Positions 1 to 10,944 of a stretch of DNA of 64,000 bases are shown here, piece by piece. This DNA comes from Harmonia axyridis (lineage: Eukaryota; Arthropoda; Insecta; Coleoptera; Coccinellidae), in the NCBI RefSeq assembly GCF_914767665.1, contig NC_059508.1:7688001-7752000 (forward strand). The letters run 5' to 3'. Position 1 is the stretch's first letter, and each line of letters opens with the position of its first letter. Position numbers and translations under genes: made by a program. The notes beneath the pieces are model-generated. The model was not told the DNA's origin and made no database searches. It was given only the letters and a program-made list of their open reading frames with translations.

Positions 1-920
1 TTTTCAAGTTATTGTTAAAGATTGAACCATATTCGGTTAGGGAAATTTTTGGAATATCAAGTGTAGTTTTGCATCTCCTTGATTGTTGTGTTTTTTTTCT
101 TTCTTTAAAATTTGACACTGTTACTTTTCTTGGTACTACGTTGATATAATGTATTTTCAATTTTATACTCAACACTTCAAAATGGGATTTTATGAGATTA
201 TGATATCATGTATGCCAATATTCGAGGCTAATCAACGATCAATTCTGGTTCATTTTTGCGAAATAGTTGATACTATTCCCAATTAATCGTTAAAATCAAT
301 GAAATTCTATAATTCAAAGGAATTAATTATATTGCAGATGTTGCTTCAAAACTTTTTTTTAATGGATCAGTAGGTATAAGTTAACTAAATGAAGTTTCTA
401 ATCTTTTTTTTGTTGTTGGGTAATTTCCACATAGGCACGTCGATAAGTTAAATCTTATGGGTCATATGAAACTTGTCGCAGAAACGATTTTAATTAAGCT
501 AATTCCTCGAGCTTCTACGAGGAATTTCGAATTTCCGCGCTCTCCATAGAGTTTGCCGATTAACTATTTCCATTTAATATCACGCTAGCCCCCGGTAGGG
601 TCATAAGGTGTTGCGCTGTTGTTGGTTGGCCGTTGAATATTTCACACTGGAACGAGGCGCAAAAATTCGCCCCATCCTCGTGAAATATTGCCGGAGATTT
701 CCCAGTTGTCAACTTTCAGCTTCTTATTTCAATTTGTGCGGAAGCTGGGGTGAAGAATACGCGTTGGAATATAGTGCCGCAACGGCCGAGGGCGTATTCA
801 ATCCAATTATATGGAAGAAATACGTCTACCTCTGATCGAGTTTTCGTGTAGGGGTATCTTGTGTTCATCCATAGTGGGTTGCGCATCAATTCTTCATACC
901 ACAACTTGAATCTCCAAACG
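1..920. other. Non-coding DNA with a GC-richer patch
   Basis: I recognise no gene or element here. Most of it is AT-rich filler, but about 480-835 is clearly richer in G and C and CpG than its surroundings. That patch carries a 75-codon plus-strand ORF (608-835) and an overlapping minus-strand ORF (716-991), neither resembling a known family. The composition could mark an old promoter, a 5' untranslated exon or a transposon piece; the sequence alone does not decide. Confidence 0.3.
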
Positions 921-1249
921 TTCGATTCAGATGGAGCAAATATCGATAGTGTCAAAAGAATTATTGTGGGATCTCTGATGGAGATTGACATTATAAGAAG
1001 CTTAAGATCCGCATAAGCCTGTCTTCCTCGCTTCTACAAGTTTATTCTTCGAAGCATTTTTGCGTTGGCATTCCGTCACCAAGTAACCTTCGATACAGAT
1101 GGTGCAAATATCGATAGTGCAGAAAAATTATTGTAGGAACTCTGATGGAGATTGTTATTATAAGAAGATTAAGATCCGCATAAGCCTGTCTTCCCCGCTT
1201 CTAAAAGTCTATTTTTCAAAGCATTTTTACGTTGGCTTTCCGTCAGCAG
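921..1249. repeat. Direct duplication of a 160-bp unit
   Basis: Two diverged copies of the same unit lie head to tail at 921-1080 and 1089-1249. Both open with a TTCGATWCAGATGG motif, share ATCTCTGATGGAGATTG-like and AAGATCCGCATAAGCC blocks in the same order, and close with GTTGGCWTTCCGTCA. An 8-base spacer separates them. No coding potential is visible. Confidence 0.8.
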
Positions 1250-1384
1250 CCTAAGAAGTATACTTCTGACTAAGCCATTTCTCAATTTTTTACAGAGTTT
1301 TTCGGGGAACGATGCCATTTCACTATTTCCAACGCAATCTTCTTAAAAAAGATGAGAAGTGTTTTTTATTCCAAATTAATAGAT

Positions 1385-2880
1385 GTGGGTTGTGGGAGCA
1401 TTCGAATTTAAAATAATGATTCCTCCGATTGTTTCACTCGATAATAATCTTGAAGAAAAAAAGATGTAATGGATTTTTCCGAGAAATATGGATTCCTAGA
1501 AATATGTATTGAATCATTTTTTTCCAATTTCAACGAATTTCACACAATTTTTCAAATCGAAATAACTAGTTTTGGGCGTGGGCGCATGCAAATTTAGAAA
1601 AATGGTTTATATGCATCATCCGGTTGTTTTATTTAATCATATTAAAGAAAAAACGGAATATTCGAGCGTTTTATGAAGTGGAAACTCAGCAGAAAAATCT
1701 GAAACCTGAATTCAATTAATATATTTCATCATTTATTCATTAGAATTTAGTTGAGCACGTTTATTATTCATTACATTCCCTGTTTCATAATTCATCATCT
1801 ATTCGATTTAAATTTGAATCCATAAAAAATGCATTTCCGCTTTACTAAAATACTCTATATAATACAAGTGTGGAGTCTGCATACAAATTCACCAATACCC
1901 CCGTCTACCAATTTTTTGCTTAGTACAAAACCCCAAACATGCAAGGGTGCCGACTTTTATTTTTGCCGAGGCGGTAGAAACGCTAGAATGGGCCCTGGAC
2001 CTCGATTATCCAATATTAATTTTTTTGCATTCTGCAGAGTTAGATCTTTGCCTAGGGCGGCAGTTTGGCTAGTTAGTATAGAGCTGGATACTTTTGTATA
2101 ATTCAGAACTATTTTTGAAGAAATCGAGAAAACGTTCTATGCTAAATTGGACAAGGTGATTTTCAAGTTCGAAAATACGATTTCATATGAAATTGAAACG
2201 ATTCCTGAGAACAGTATCATAGGCTCTTCAAAAAAAAATTCAAGAACCCAAGTTCGAAAGTGAATAATTGGGCTCATATATACAGGGCCGTCGCTAGCCA
2301 AACTGCCGCCCTAGGCAGAGACCTATTCTGTCGCCCTAACAGAAGCTAACTCCGCAGAATGCTAAAAATTAATATTGGATAATCGAGGTCCAGCGCCTGC
2401 TCAAGCGTTTCTACCGTTCTATTTTTCATGGATTCAAATTTTAATCCAATAGATGATTTAGGATAAGTGGAATGAAATAAACGTGCTCTCCTGAATTCTA
2501 ATGAATAAATGATAAAATGTATGATTTGAGTTCAGGTTTCAGATCCTTCGTTTTTTTTTTCTTTGATACGATGAATATTTATTCACGATGCAAAGATGTT
2601 TGGGATCAGTAAATTTGATAAAAAAAATCATCAGTAACATTCGTTTAATTAAAAAGAAGTTATTTAATTCGTTCTTCCAGTAAATGTAGATAATGTCGCC
2701 CTCCATTATTTGCCGCCCCTCTAGAGTGGGCCCTGCAGTTTCAGGTTCCTAGATCAGTTTCGATTTTAGAAAAAGTTTAAAATTTTATTTTTTTGTTTGC
2801 TTAAGATTATCGAGGAAAACAATCGGATGATGCGGATGAATCATTATCTAATTTGAATGCGCCCACGCCCAACACTATTC
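1385..2880. repeat. Large inverted-repeat complex
   Basis: Arms at about 1697-2075 and 2288-2545 are imperfect reverse complements: both carry the CTAGCCAAACTGCCGCCCTA block, a TCTGCRGAGTTAG-like block, the GGATAATCGAGGTCCAG block and a TCTGAAACCTGAA end. Further out, a block containing GGGCGTGGGCGCAT occurs at about 1572-1655, again inverted at 2785-2872, and as a more diverged direct copy at about 1385-1475. The right half is bounded by CAGGGCC (2283) and GGGCCCTG (ending 2735), which look like hAT-type termini, but I find no matching 8-bp target duplication. No transposase is present, so this is either a foldback element or two head-to-head copies of a non-autonomous element. Confidence 0.65.
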
Positions 2881-5800
2881 AATTTAATATAAAAATGAAG
2901 AATATCATAAAATATGGAATGTCGTACAAAATAATAAAACTTCTGATATTTCTTGAGAAATATCAGTTGGAAGTGATGAAATGCAGTCGTTTTCTTATAT
3001 TTTGCATTTCATTCTCAGGAATCAACATTGTGATTAGAGAATTGAAAAGAAAATAATCCAGAACCCCAAGTGGCCATGAAATTCAGCAACGTAAAGGGAA
3101 CGCCGACAAGCCTGATGAGTGCATGTGTTTTTTTAGCGTCAATAACTCGTTAACACCACTATTAGACCACAGAGAAGAATAAATATAGGCTTTCTAGCCT
3201 TGGTCTGTTGAATATTACACCTCACCTTACTTTTCGCCATGTAGGAAATTCTGGAGAAACATACCAAACTGTAACTGAATCATATGCTTTTGAGTTTCGA
3301 TTTATTATCCATTTCACACTAGTCCCCATCTTTGGAACGTATTACGAAATTACAAGCTGTTTTCAACAGTGAAAGAGCGATCTTCAAGAAGACTTGAACG
3401 TAGTCGCAATAGGCAATCTCTTGAGTCGTCTTCTCCAAGAAAAACCTGACAAAAAGATGCTGTACGAACTGCGATGTGTGGATGACTGCATCATATAATG
3501 TATTTACAAAAAATATCAATCTGCCCTGTAGGCAGATAGGGTCCACAAGTATGTGAACCAGAATACTTTCAGCCTTTCTGTACAATGAAAATAAATTGAG
3601 AAAGATGAGGCCCCTTGTAACTGTTGTTAGCAAGTAGATATATTCAAAATTAATTCTTTGCCCAGTTTTGTGAGTTTGGCAAGTAACTTTCAAAGTGCAT
3701 TAAAAATAGATTTCAAAATGCTAATATGATAATCGCCAAACTGGGGAAGAATTCGCAAAAGTACCAATAACATCATCGCCTACTGAATGAGTAAAACTGG
3801 CAACTTCTTCCAACTCGAATCTCTATCTTCTTATTTATTTCAGCAGAGTCCTGCAAAAAATATCATCTCTTTATGCCGCAGGGTGCATAATCGTGCACTG
3901 CATTCGAAAAGATAAGTGCAGAATGCGATGATGTCACGTGTTATCGAAGCAAACCACGTCATTGTTTTTCTCTCTCATATTCGAATTTCATTCCCTATCG
4001 CGAAGTTTTTTTGGGGTATGTACTGTACATTACTATAGGGAATATTTCTCCATATTTCGCGTTGAGTTCCCTCGGGAGTGAATCGAATTAGATCCATCTC
4101 ATAAGTTGAAAATATCTTGTATTTTGGTAGTTGGAATGTTGGTTCGATTGGGTTATTTTTCTTCGTTATCCCCAAGCTCTGTAATTGGCATTCGAAAATT
4201 GGATGATGAATTATGGTTATTCGCTTACTGTATACCTGTACCTTACTGTATAAATTGTGCAATAGAAGTATAACCTAAAGATATTAGCCAAATTTCCGAT
4301 ATCAGAATGTCTGAGTTTCCGAGAAATGTCTAATTTGTATTCTGAATTTGTACATCCTGTAAAATTATAAATCATATAAGGTATTTTTTCAAAAACTATG
4401 CAATAGAAGAATCTCAATTCTGAGGTTTCAAAAGGGAACATTTAATTAGTGTTTTTACCGGTAGGTAACCGTTTTATCGAATTTCTTTCAATTTTTTGTC
4501 GAATATCATGGAAAATTGAATGAAAAGCGTAGACATGGGTCTGACAGTTATAATGGTAGCTTTTTGGGACACGATATTCGACCTTACCTATGTACTTTGA
4601 AAGCCTTCGAAGCAATATATCAAGGACCACAGATTTAAGAGGAATGTGAAATTTTGTATGAATTAAAGATTTTTGCGTGGAAATGAAGACTCAAGTGTAA
4701 ATCTTAAGGGTGATTATTTTGAAACGCAATAAAAATATTTTGCATCGAAATTGCTCGTTTATTTTTTTGTATTCTCATCACATAAATAGTAACCCTTGTT
4801 TATCATAAACTATCTAATTTCTTCACACTTGGGTACTGTATCAAAATTCCGTTCTTCTATTTTCGAAAAGTATCCTTACATCCTGTTGAATTATCTTGAA
4901 AGAAGGGTTGAAAAAGCTTAATTAAATCATGCTTTTTCCGAAAAAACATCTCACGTTCCCCAGGTGCTGTTTTGTCGAAAAAATTTAAAATGTTTAACAA
5001 AGTCACTTAAAATGATACTGTCTATGGTCAATTGGCCTTGGTCAATAAATTGCGTTTGTTGTTGTTGTTGTCACTTAGAATCTTTTTGCATCCTGAATTG
5101 AAAATCCTCCAGTCAAAAGTTGAATACTGAAAACTTGCGAAATCCCATAGTATTGTCGACTTTTTCTGCTGGTTTGTTATACCTATATTTTGATTGGAAT
5201 ATATTCAATTTTTTCACTCTTTCATCAAGAACCAAATGATTTTTTTTTAATCGAAAGAAAATTCTAAATTAGTGCATTCAAATAGGTTACATGTATAGGT
5301 ATCTTGAGCGTATTAACACTGGGTATTAAAATGTCAATCTGCGCACACTAATCCTAGATGAGAGTATCCAATTTCCTTCGTATGATTGGAGAAACACATA
5401 CTACCCAATAATCATCCCGGTATTGTGGAATATAATAGCTGAAATTGTGTTGTATCGATAATTCTGTCAGGAATTAAATAACATTGGGGTGTGAATATTG
5501 GATTGTGTAACACCATCGAGGTATTTGTATTTACACATCACTGATTTTAAAGACTTCAGCCAGTAATTGATCATTTACGAATAACACCAAATGATTTAAA
5601 TTAGGTATGATATTTGTAGTTGACGTTTTGATCCATGAAAATATGAATTCACTCGTCCAATTGACTGAAATGGAGATAAAATGAACAGCATAAGTGCTCC
5701 AGATTTCATACATTATCATGTACATTAAGCTATATTATTTATTATCTATGTTTTATATATTTTTCATATTCTCATAGGAGCAGTAGCACCATGAAAGTAA

Positions 5801-5955
5801 TGTTATCCTGATGAAATATTACTGAATCAGTTCAATGTAATTTCAGTCAGAGAGATTTAACTTCATGTAATATTTATTGAGCTCCATATATCTGCATATC
5901 GATTTACTATTGTTTGTATCGTCATGAACTTGATTTTTATCCTTTTCGGGTTTGT
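2881..5955. other. Mostly unassigned AT-rich DNA
   Basis: No gene family is recognisable in this 3-kb stretch. The longest open frame is a 124-codon minus-strand ORF (3319-3693) with hydrophobic segments but no known motif and no convincing splice or promoter context. Shorter minus ORFs at 3975-4262, 4217-4441 and 4442-4630 look like chance frames. A short GTT microsatellite lies near 5054-5075. Confidence 0.3.
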
Positions 5956-6425
5956 CTCGCCCAGAAATGATTCACAACTGGAGATCTTTCATTCAATTTT
6001 TCAATTCTCATTTATTTTGTGCTTAATATAGAGGCGTACAAGTTTGGTTCTCGTCTAGAAATGATTCACAACTGGAGATCTTTCATTCAATTTTTCAATT
6101 CTCATTTATTTCGTGCTTAATACAGAGGCGTACAAGTTTGGTTCTCGTCCAGGAATGATTCAGAACTGGAGATCTTTCATTCAATTTTTCAATTCTCATT
6201 TATTTCGTGCTTAATACAGAGGCGTACAAGTTTGGTTCTCGTCCAGAAATGATTCACAACTGGAGATCTTCCATTCAATTTTCCAATTCTCATTTTCTTT
6301 GTGCTTAATACAGAGGCGTACAAGTTTGGTTCTCGTCCAGAAATGATTTACAACTGGAGATCTTTCATTCAATTTTTCAACTCTCATTTATTTCGTGCTT
6401 AATACAGAGGCGTACAAGTTTGGTT
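5956..6425. repeat. 94-bp satellite, five units
   Basis: Five consecutive units begin at 5956, 6050, 6144, 6238 and 6332, giving an exact 94-bp period, with only scattered substitutions between units. Each unit contains AGGCGTACAAGTTTGGTTC, then a block starting AGAAATGATTCACAACTGG. The array runs straight into a degraded mariner on its right. The AGGCGTACAA block matches the 3' terminal inverted repeat of that mariner family (compare the end at 57448), so the unit seems to include a transposon end. Confidence 0.93.
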
Positions 6426-7340
6426 CCTCCTTTTTTTTCGAAATTCGAGGCTCTATTGTGAAAAACTTATGATTCGAAGTATTTTCCATCGATGGCCACT
6501 ACTTATTATGCATTAATTGCGTTCAATAACGATCGCCTATGATTGTTTCAGTCGGTTTTAACAACTGATTATATACTACGCCGGGCTGGTCCCACCAAAT
6601 ACTGAGCATGATCTTGGAACTGTGAATATTCGGTTTGGCCGTCGACTTGTAAGCATGGCCGGGCAATCCCCATGATTTTCTGCGCTTGGGATTATTGCAA
6701 TGAACCCATTGTTCGTCCCCAGTCACAATGCGATGCAGAAATCTCTTCCGTCTTTACCTTGCAAGCAGCTGTTCACAAGCAAAAAAACGCCGTTCAACAT
6801 CTTTCGACTTCAACTCGTATGCCACCCAATTTCCTTGTTTCTGAATCATTCCCATGACTTTCAGGCGTTTTGAAATGGCTTGTTGAGTCACTCCCAATGA
6901 TTCTGCCAATTCTTGTTGCATTTGACACGATTCTTGATTAAGTAATGCTTACAATTTCTACCGTCATGATGGTCTTCGACGTCAAAATCACCGTTCTCGA
7001 AGCGTTGAAACCACTCTCGGCACGTTCTTTCACTGATAGCGGCCTCACCAAAGTTATTTGAGAATATTCGATGAGCCCCAGCCGCAGATTGCTTCATATT
7101 GAAACAGGAAATTAAAACCTCCAGCAAATGACGAGAATTTGGCTCGTAAGCTGACATGTTTAATCGAGAATTACTCTATGATGCAGACACAAATCGACTA
7201 ATATCTCGATGGGGTTATGTTCACAAACACCTCAGCTTATTCTATGACATTTACCATCCATTTATTTCGACTACCACTCACCGAAACAGCAATCTATTGC
7301 AAAACTGATGAAGCAAAGTTGTAGTAGTTGTACACCTTAT
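6406..7340 (-). mobile_element. Degraded mariner element
   Basis: This is a mariner element of the same family as the copy at 49562-51286. The left (3') terminal repeat AGGCGTACAAGTTTGGTTCC lies near 6408-6428. The right (5') end is a damaged GGTGTACAAC repeat near 7327-7339. The body is shorter than the usual 1.3 kb because the C-terminal catalytic segment is missing: sequence passes from the 3' terminal region directly to the region just after the first catalytic Asp. Confidence 0.85.
6523..7157 (-). pseudogene. Mariner transposase, frameshifted and truncated
   Basis: This is a relic of a DD34D mariner transposase, the nuclear enzyme that cuts and pastes the element at TA sites. The N-terminal helix-turn-helix part reads from 7157 (SAYEPNSRHL, FNMKQSAA, then RTCREWFQRFENGDFDVEDH). 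After a frameshift near 6960, the first catalytic block is legible in 6523-6726, with TGDEQWVH, SWGLPGHA, STAKPNIH and WWDQPGVVY. The second catalytic block (HDNARPH) and the rest of the C-terminus are absent. The reading frame is broken at least twice, so no active protein can be made. The family assignment is secure; I do not assign a subfamily. Confidence 0.9.
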
Positions 7341-7384
7341 AACATCACTGCTCATTTCATCAGTTACAACGAATGATATTTTTA

Positions 7385-9090
7385 TTAGGTGAAAGATTTA
7401 TTTTATTTGTTCATTTTATTTATTTAATACATATACAATGTTCTACAGGTTTAAACCTAACTACAGAACAAGGAGCAGAAGAAAAATAATGTTACATATT
7501 CTGAGAAAAAAAAATAACAAAAAATGCTCAGTCAGTCAAAATAATGAGATCTGATATTTGAAATGGAACAATTAAAAATATCCAAGTGAGAACTTACAGT
7601 ATTACAGGCATCACACAAATTATTAAGAGGTGAAAACTTCAATGTATTCGTACGAGGTGTCGGCATATAAAATGTATTTCTAACTCTAGAGGATGGTCTT
7701 GGAATAGCAAAATTTAGTTTTTCGAGAATGCTAGAATCTTTAATGACTCCGTTTATCAGTTTGTGAGCAAATATAATTGAATGACATTCTCGTCGACATT
7801 TCAAACTATTCATGCAGTGTCTGCTCAAAAGCAGGTTCTGTGGAAAACCGATAGGCGGGTAGACACCATCTGCTCTATATGAAAACAGTTTTAGACAACG
7901 CCGCTGCACAGACTCAACTCTCTCAATTTGGACCTGATAGCAAGGAGACCAAATTATAGACGCGTATTCTAATTTTGATCTGACAAATGCGTAATAAAGG
8001 GTCTTTAATGTGACTATGTCAGAGAAATCGCGAGAGATTCGCGCTATGAGCCCGTACATTCCATTCGCAGCAGACAAGGTAGCATCAAAATTCACTCCTA
8101 AATCAGTTAACACTGATGAACGCTGGAGAACTTTGGACGCTATTGTGTAATCAAAAAGAATAGTATTTTTATTTTGCGCAAATGACATAGCATTACACTT
8201 CTCAGCGTTCAAAGGTAACCCGTTTCTCCTACACCACTCTTCAACGCGCTGCAAATTAGAGGCGAGTCGCAAGCAGTCTGATACATTGCTTACCTCCAGG
8301 TATATTTTAAAATCATCAGCATATAACAAACAGTCGATATCATCTACCTCCGCCAAATCATTAATAAATATTATGAAGAGGAGTGGCCCAAGGTTACTTC
8401 CTTGAGGCACTCCAGAAGTACTAGAGAATACTGTAGACCTGACTCCCCTGAACTCGACATATTGCTGCCTATTGGACAAGTAAGACCTGAAAAGACCAAT
8501 GAGAGCCGAGGAAAGTCCAAATTGGGACAACTTCCCCAGCAATATTCCATGGTCAAGCAGATCAAAAGCCTTTGAAAAATCAGTATATAATACATCAACT
8601 TGGGACTTTCTCTCAATGACCTCGGAAATATACTGGGTTACGTTGAAGAGGTTGATAACTGTCGAACGACCTTTAACAAAACCATGAAATGGAGTTATTC
8701 GATTGCAGACATGGAAGTATAATCTATTATAAAGGATAACTTCAAAGATCTTACTGCAATTACAGATTATCGATATTGGTCGGAAATTGGAAATATCCAA
8801 TTTATTTCCCTTCTTATAAATTGGACGTACTTTGGAAAGCTTCCAGCAATCAGGAATCGTGCCAGTTCTCAAACAAATATTGAACAAAATAGTGAGTGGA
8901 GAAGCTAAAACATATGCACAATCTCTAAAAATTAATGATGGAATACTATCAGGACCCATAGTCATTGTGGGTTTCATCCTCTTCAACGCCATGAGGACTT
9001 CACTCTCTTGGAAACAATTAATATTAAGATGTAAGAATGACTTGAAATGAAACAAATATTCTAACGATAACAACAGTTTTTTGCCAACAC
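7385..9090 (-). mobile_element. 5'-truncated LINE (jockey/CR1-like)
   Basis: This is a non-LTR retrotransposon on the minus strand, keeping the reverse transcriptase ORF and a 3' untranslated tail that ends in ATTT-rich repeats near 7385-7430. The endonuclease region and 5' part are missing, as expected of incomplete target-primed reverse transcription. The 5' break lies near 9075-9090. No clear target duplication could be read. Confidence 0.85.
7532..9073 (-). CDS. Non-LTR reverse transcriptase (truncated ORF2)
   Basis: A 513-codon open frame encodes the reverse transcriptase of a LINE, which copies element RNA at a nicked chromosomal target. RT motifs run in order: GPDSIPSLI (about residue 40), NFRPISI (97), YTDFSKAFD with the first catalytic Asp (163-171), SGVPQGSNLGP (220-230) and the catalytic box YADD (251-254), followed by a thumb and C-terminal domain (LGVNFD, about 320). 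The true start is lost: homology begins near residue 23, the first codons are junction sequence, and there is no endonuclease domain. The RT frame itself has no stop or frameshift, so the insertion may be fairly young. Jockey/CR1-like is my best placement, not proven. Confidence 0.88.
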   Translation of the reverse strand: MLSLEYLFHFKSFLHLNINCFQESEVLMALKRMKPTMTMGPDSIPSLIFRDCAYVLASPLTILFNICLRTGTIPDCWKLSKVRPIYKKGNKLDISNFRPISIICNCSKIFEVILYNRLYFHVCNRITPFHGFVKGRSTVINLFNVTQYISEVIERKSQVDVLYTDFSKAFDLLDHGILLGKLSQFGLSSALIGLFRSYLSNRQQYVEFRGVRSTVFSSTSGVPQGSNLGPLLFIIFINDLAEVDDIDCLLYADDFKIYLEVSNVSDCLRLASNLQRVEEWCRRNGLPLNAEKCNAMSFAQNKNTILFDYTIASKVLQRSSVLTDLGVNFDATLSAANGMYGLIARISRDFSDIVTLKTLYYAFVRSKLEYASIIWSPCYQVQIERVESVQRRCLKLFSYRADGVYPPIGFPQNLLLSRHCMNSLKCRRECHSIIFAHKLINGVIKDSSILEKLNFAIPRPSSRVRNTFYMPTPRTNTLKFSPLNNLCDACNTVSSHLDIFNCSISNIRSHYFD

Positions 9091-10639
9091 TGTGGACTTT
9101 TCGGGTTCACATTAAAATATTTGTGGAAATTTCTTTTCTGATTTTATGAGATGATCAATTTCCGCAAGTACGGAACGAATCCATCAATTGAATATAGGAT
9201 TGATTTTTCTTTAATTTCGCAGAAACATCGCAGTTAACAATCGAAAAAAATGGTTTTCAATAAAATAGTGATGATATATCATTATGCTGAATTGTTACTT
9301 ATTCGAATATGACCATTACAGCGTAATATATCATTAAAATATTCCGGTATGAAGGATATATATTGTTCTCTTCCATTAGGCTATATATTATTATTGATTG
9401 GTTAATTCAATAGGTGTTATGATTGCGGACAGCTCGTTAGTCGAACATAGCTCTATATCGTTCCGTCACTACTCACTATGTAATGGAACACATCACATTT
9501 TTCATCGATTGTGACCAACTTTAATATTTTCAAATTTTGAAACTAGAAACTTGAAATTTTCAGGCTATGTTTGGATCTCGACTGTATTTTTTACATTTGG
9601 TAGCCGTAGCAGAACAAGAGAAAATACAATATTTCATTGATTCGACCCAGTTGAGATTTTTCGATGTTAATATGAAAACTTTGGATAATTTTCAAACAGA
9701 ATATCGACAAAAAAAAAACAATAATTCCTTAACAACAAGTCCGGATGGGTTGAAATTTAGTTTTTATATGTGAAATACCCACAATATTCATTTAATTGAT
9801 TCGGTCCATACTCACTGAGAATTCATTGTTGATGAAACAAAAGAACAATGTAATTCACACTAAGCTTTTGATGTTTGCCACAATTGTTCCATCAATATTG
9901 TGGCTTCATTAGGTTACATTTCGACACATCGTTGGTGAAACAATTGTCGAAAACATTAAAAGATTAGTGGAAATTACTTTGTTTCATTTTAACTCAAATA
10001 TTCATTCCGAAATACAAAAGGATCTTATTCCCTCATTCAGATAAACTCAACCACAATAATTATATTATAATGAATCTCTTTTTATACAGATCTCTGATCT
10101 TCAATAGCGCAATTAGAGCATGAACAACATTCAGATCAGAGGCTCTTGGGACCAAGTCAGTGCTGTTCTCGAATTCATCATATTGTAGCAATTATAATTT
10201 TCAATGCTGTTCACTCGAAATTGAATTTGTTTTAAAATCCATTCAGTTCATCTTGAACCGAAATCTTCTGAGCAAATCTAAATGAGAATGCTCAACTCAT
10301 TATTTATAATCATTCAGTACACATTGATTTTCCACATTACAACTAAAATATCTTCTTCCTGGAGGGTGAACAGCGATCAAATTACCTAATTCTGACGGAA
10401 CTTCTAATTCCATATTGAATATTCACAGAGTATTCCAAGCCGAAGCTTGTGGTCTTCTGCAAAGTTTCACGAGTTCCGGTTTTTACTCAGCCCTCGAACA
10501 AGATAATAGATTTATGGAGAAATTTATATCGTGAAAGTTTTTGCTGTAACCTTCCATTCAAAGATCGTTGAATAGAGGCTTCCGAAGTTAATAATGCAAG
10601 GTGTCTTAAAACAAAGTTTACATGTAAAAAAGCGATCGA
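9091..10639. other. No gene seen
   Basis: AT-rich sequence between a LINE and an IS630-like relic. The only open frame of note (9567-9773, 68 codons) lacks any family motif. I see no terminal repeats or tandem structure. Confidence 0.3.
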
Positions 10640-10935
10640 AAAAAGAGCTGTTTGACAAAAAATGCATTATAAGGGAGTTTATTTATTAAAACTTATGCCC
10701 ACCAAATGTCAACTCTCAGCCCATATGGCAATTTTTGGCGAATGAAGGAGTTTCTGATGCTTGCATTTCTGATTAGTTGCACTTCTGTAGCTGCAATTCA
10801 TTGGGCATTGAAAATGAGCTTCATCCGAAAACAAGATGTTGGTTAATATTTTTGCAGCTTTAGATCTTTTTGCGAAATGCAGTGTAGCGATGATTTATGC
10901 ACATTCAAAGCACTCGCACGTTTTTCATAAATCGA
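10640..10935 (-). pseudogene. IS630/Tc1-mariner transposase scrap
   Basis: On the minus strand a short stretch reads as the first catalytic region of an IS630-Tc1-mariner superfamily transposase. FAKRSKAAKILTNILFSDEA runs into HFQ near 10810-10880, followed by a decayed segment ending HSPKIAIWAES near 10695. FSDEAHF is the typical first-Asp motif in the branch with a DEAHF signature. The frame is interrupted and the rest of the protein is gone. The upstream piece (about 10843-11073) is in another frame and only weakly similar. Assignment rests on one motif plus spacing, so it is moderate. Confidence 0.5.
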
Positions 10936-10944
10936 CCTATGAAC

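Noticed and set aside
3319..3693. 124-codon minus-strand ORF as a gene
   Set aside because: No family motif, start context or splice evidence, and surrounding frames are equally uninformative. Kept only as a remark in the stretch entry.
5956..6425. CRISPR-like array
   Set aside because: The whole 94-bp unit repeats; there are no unique spacers between short repeats, and the context is eukaryotic.
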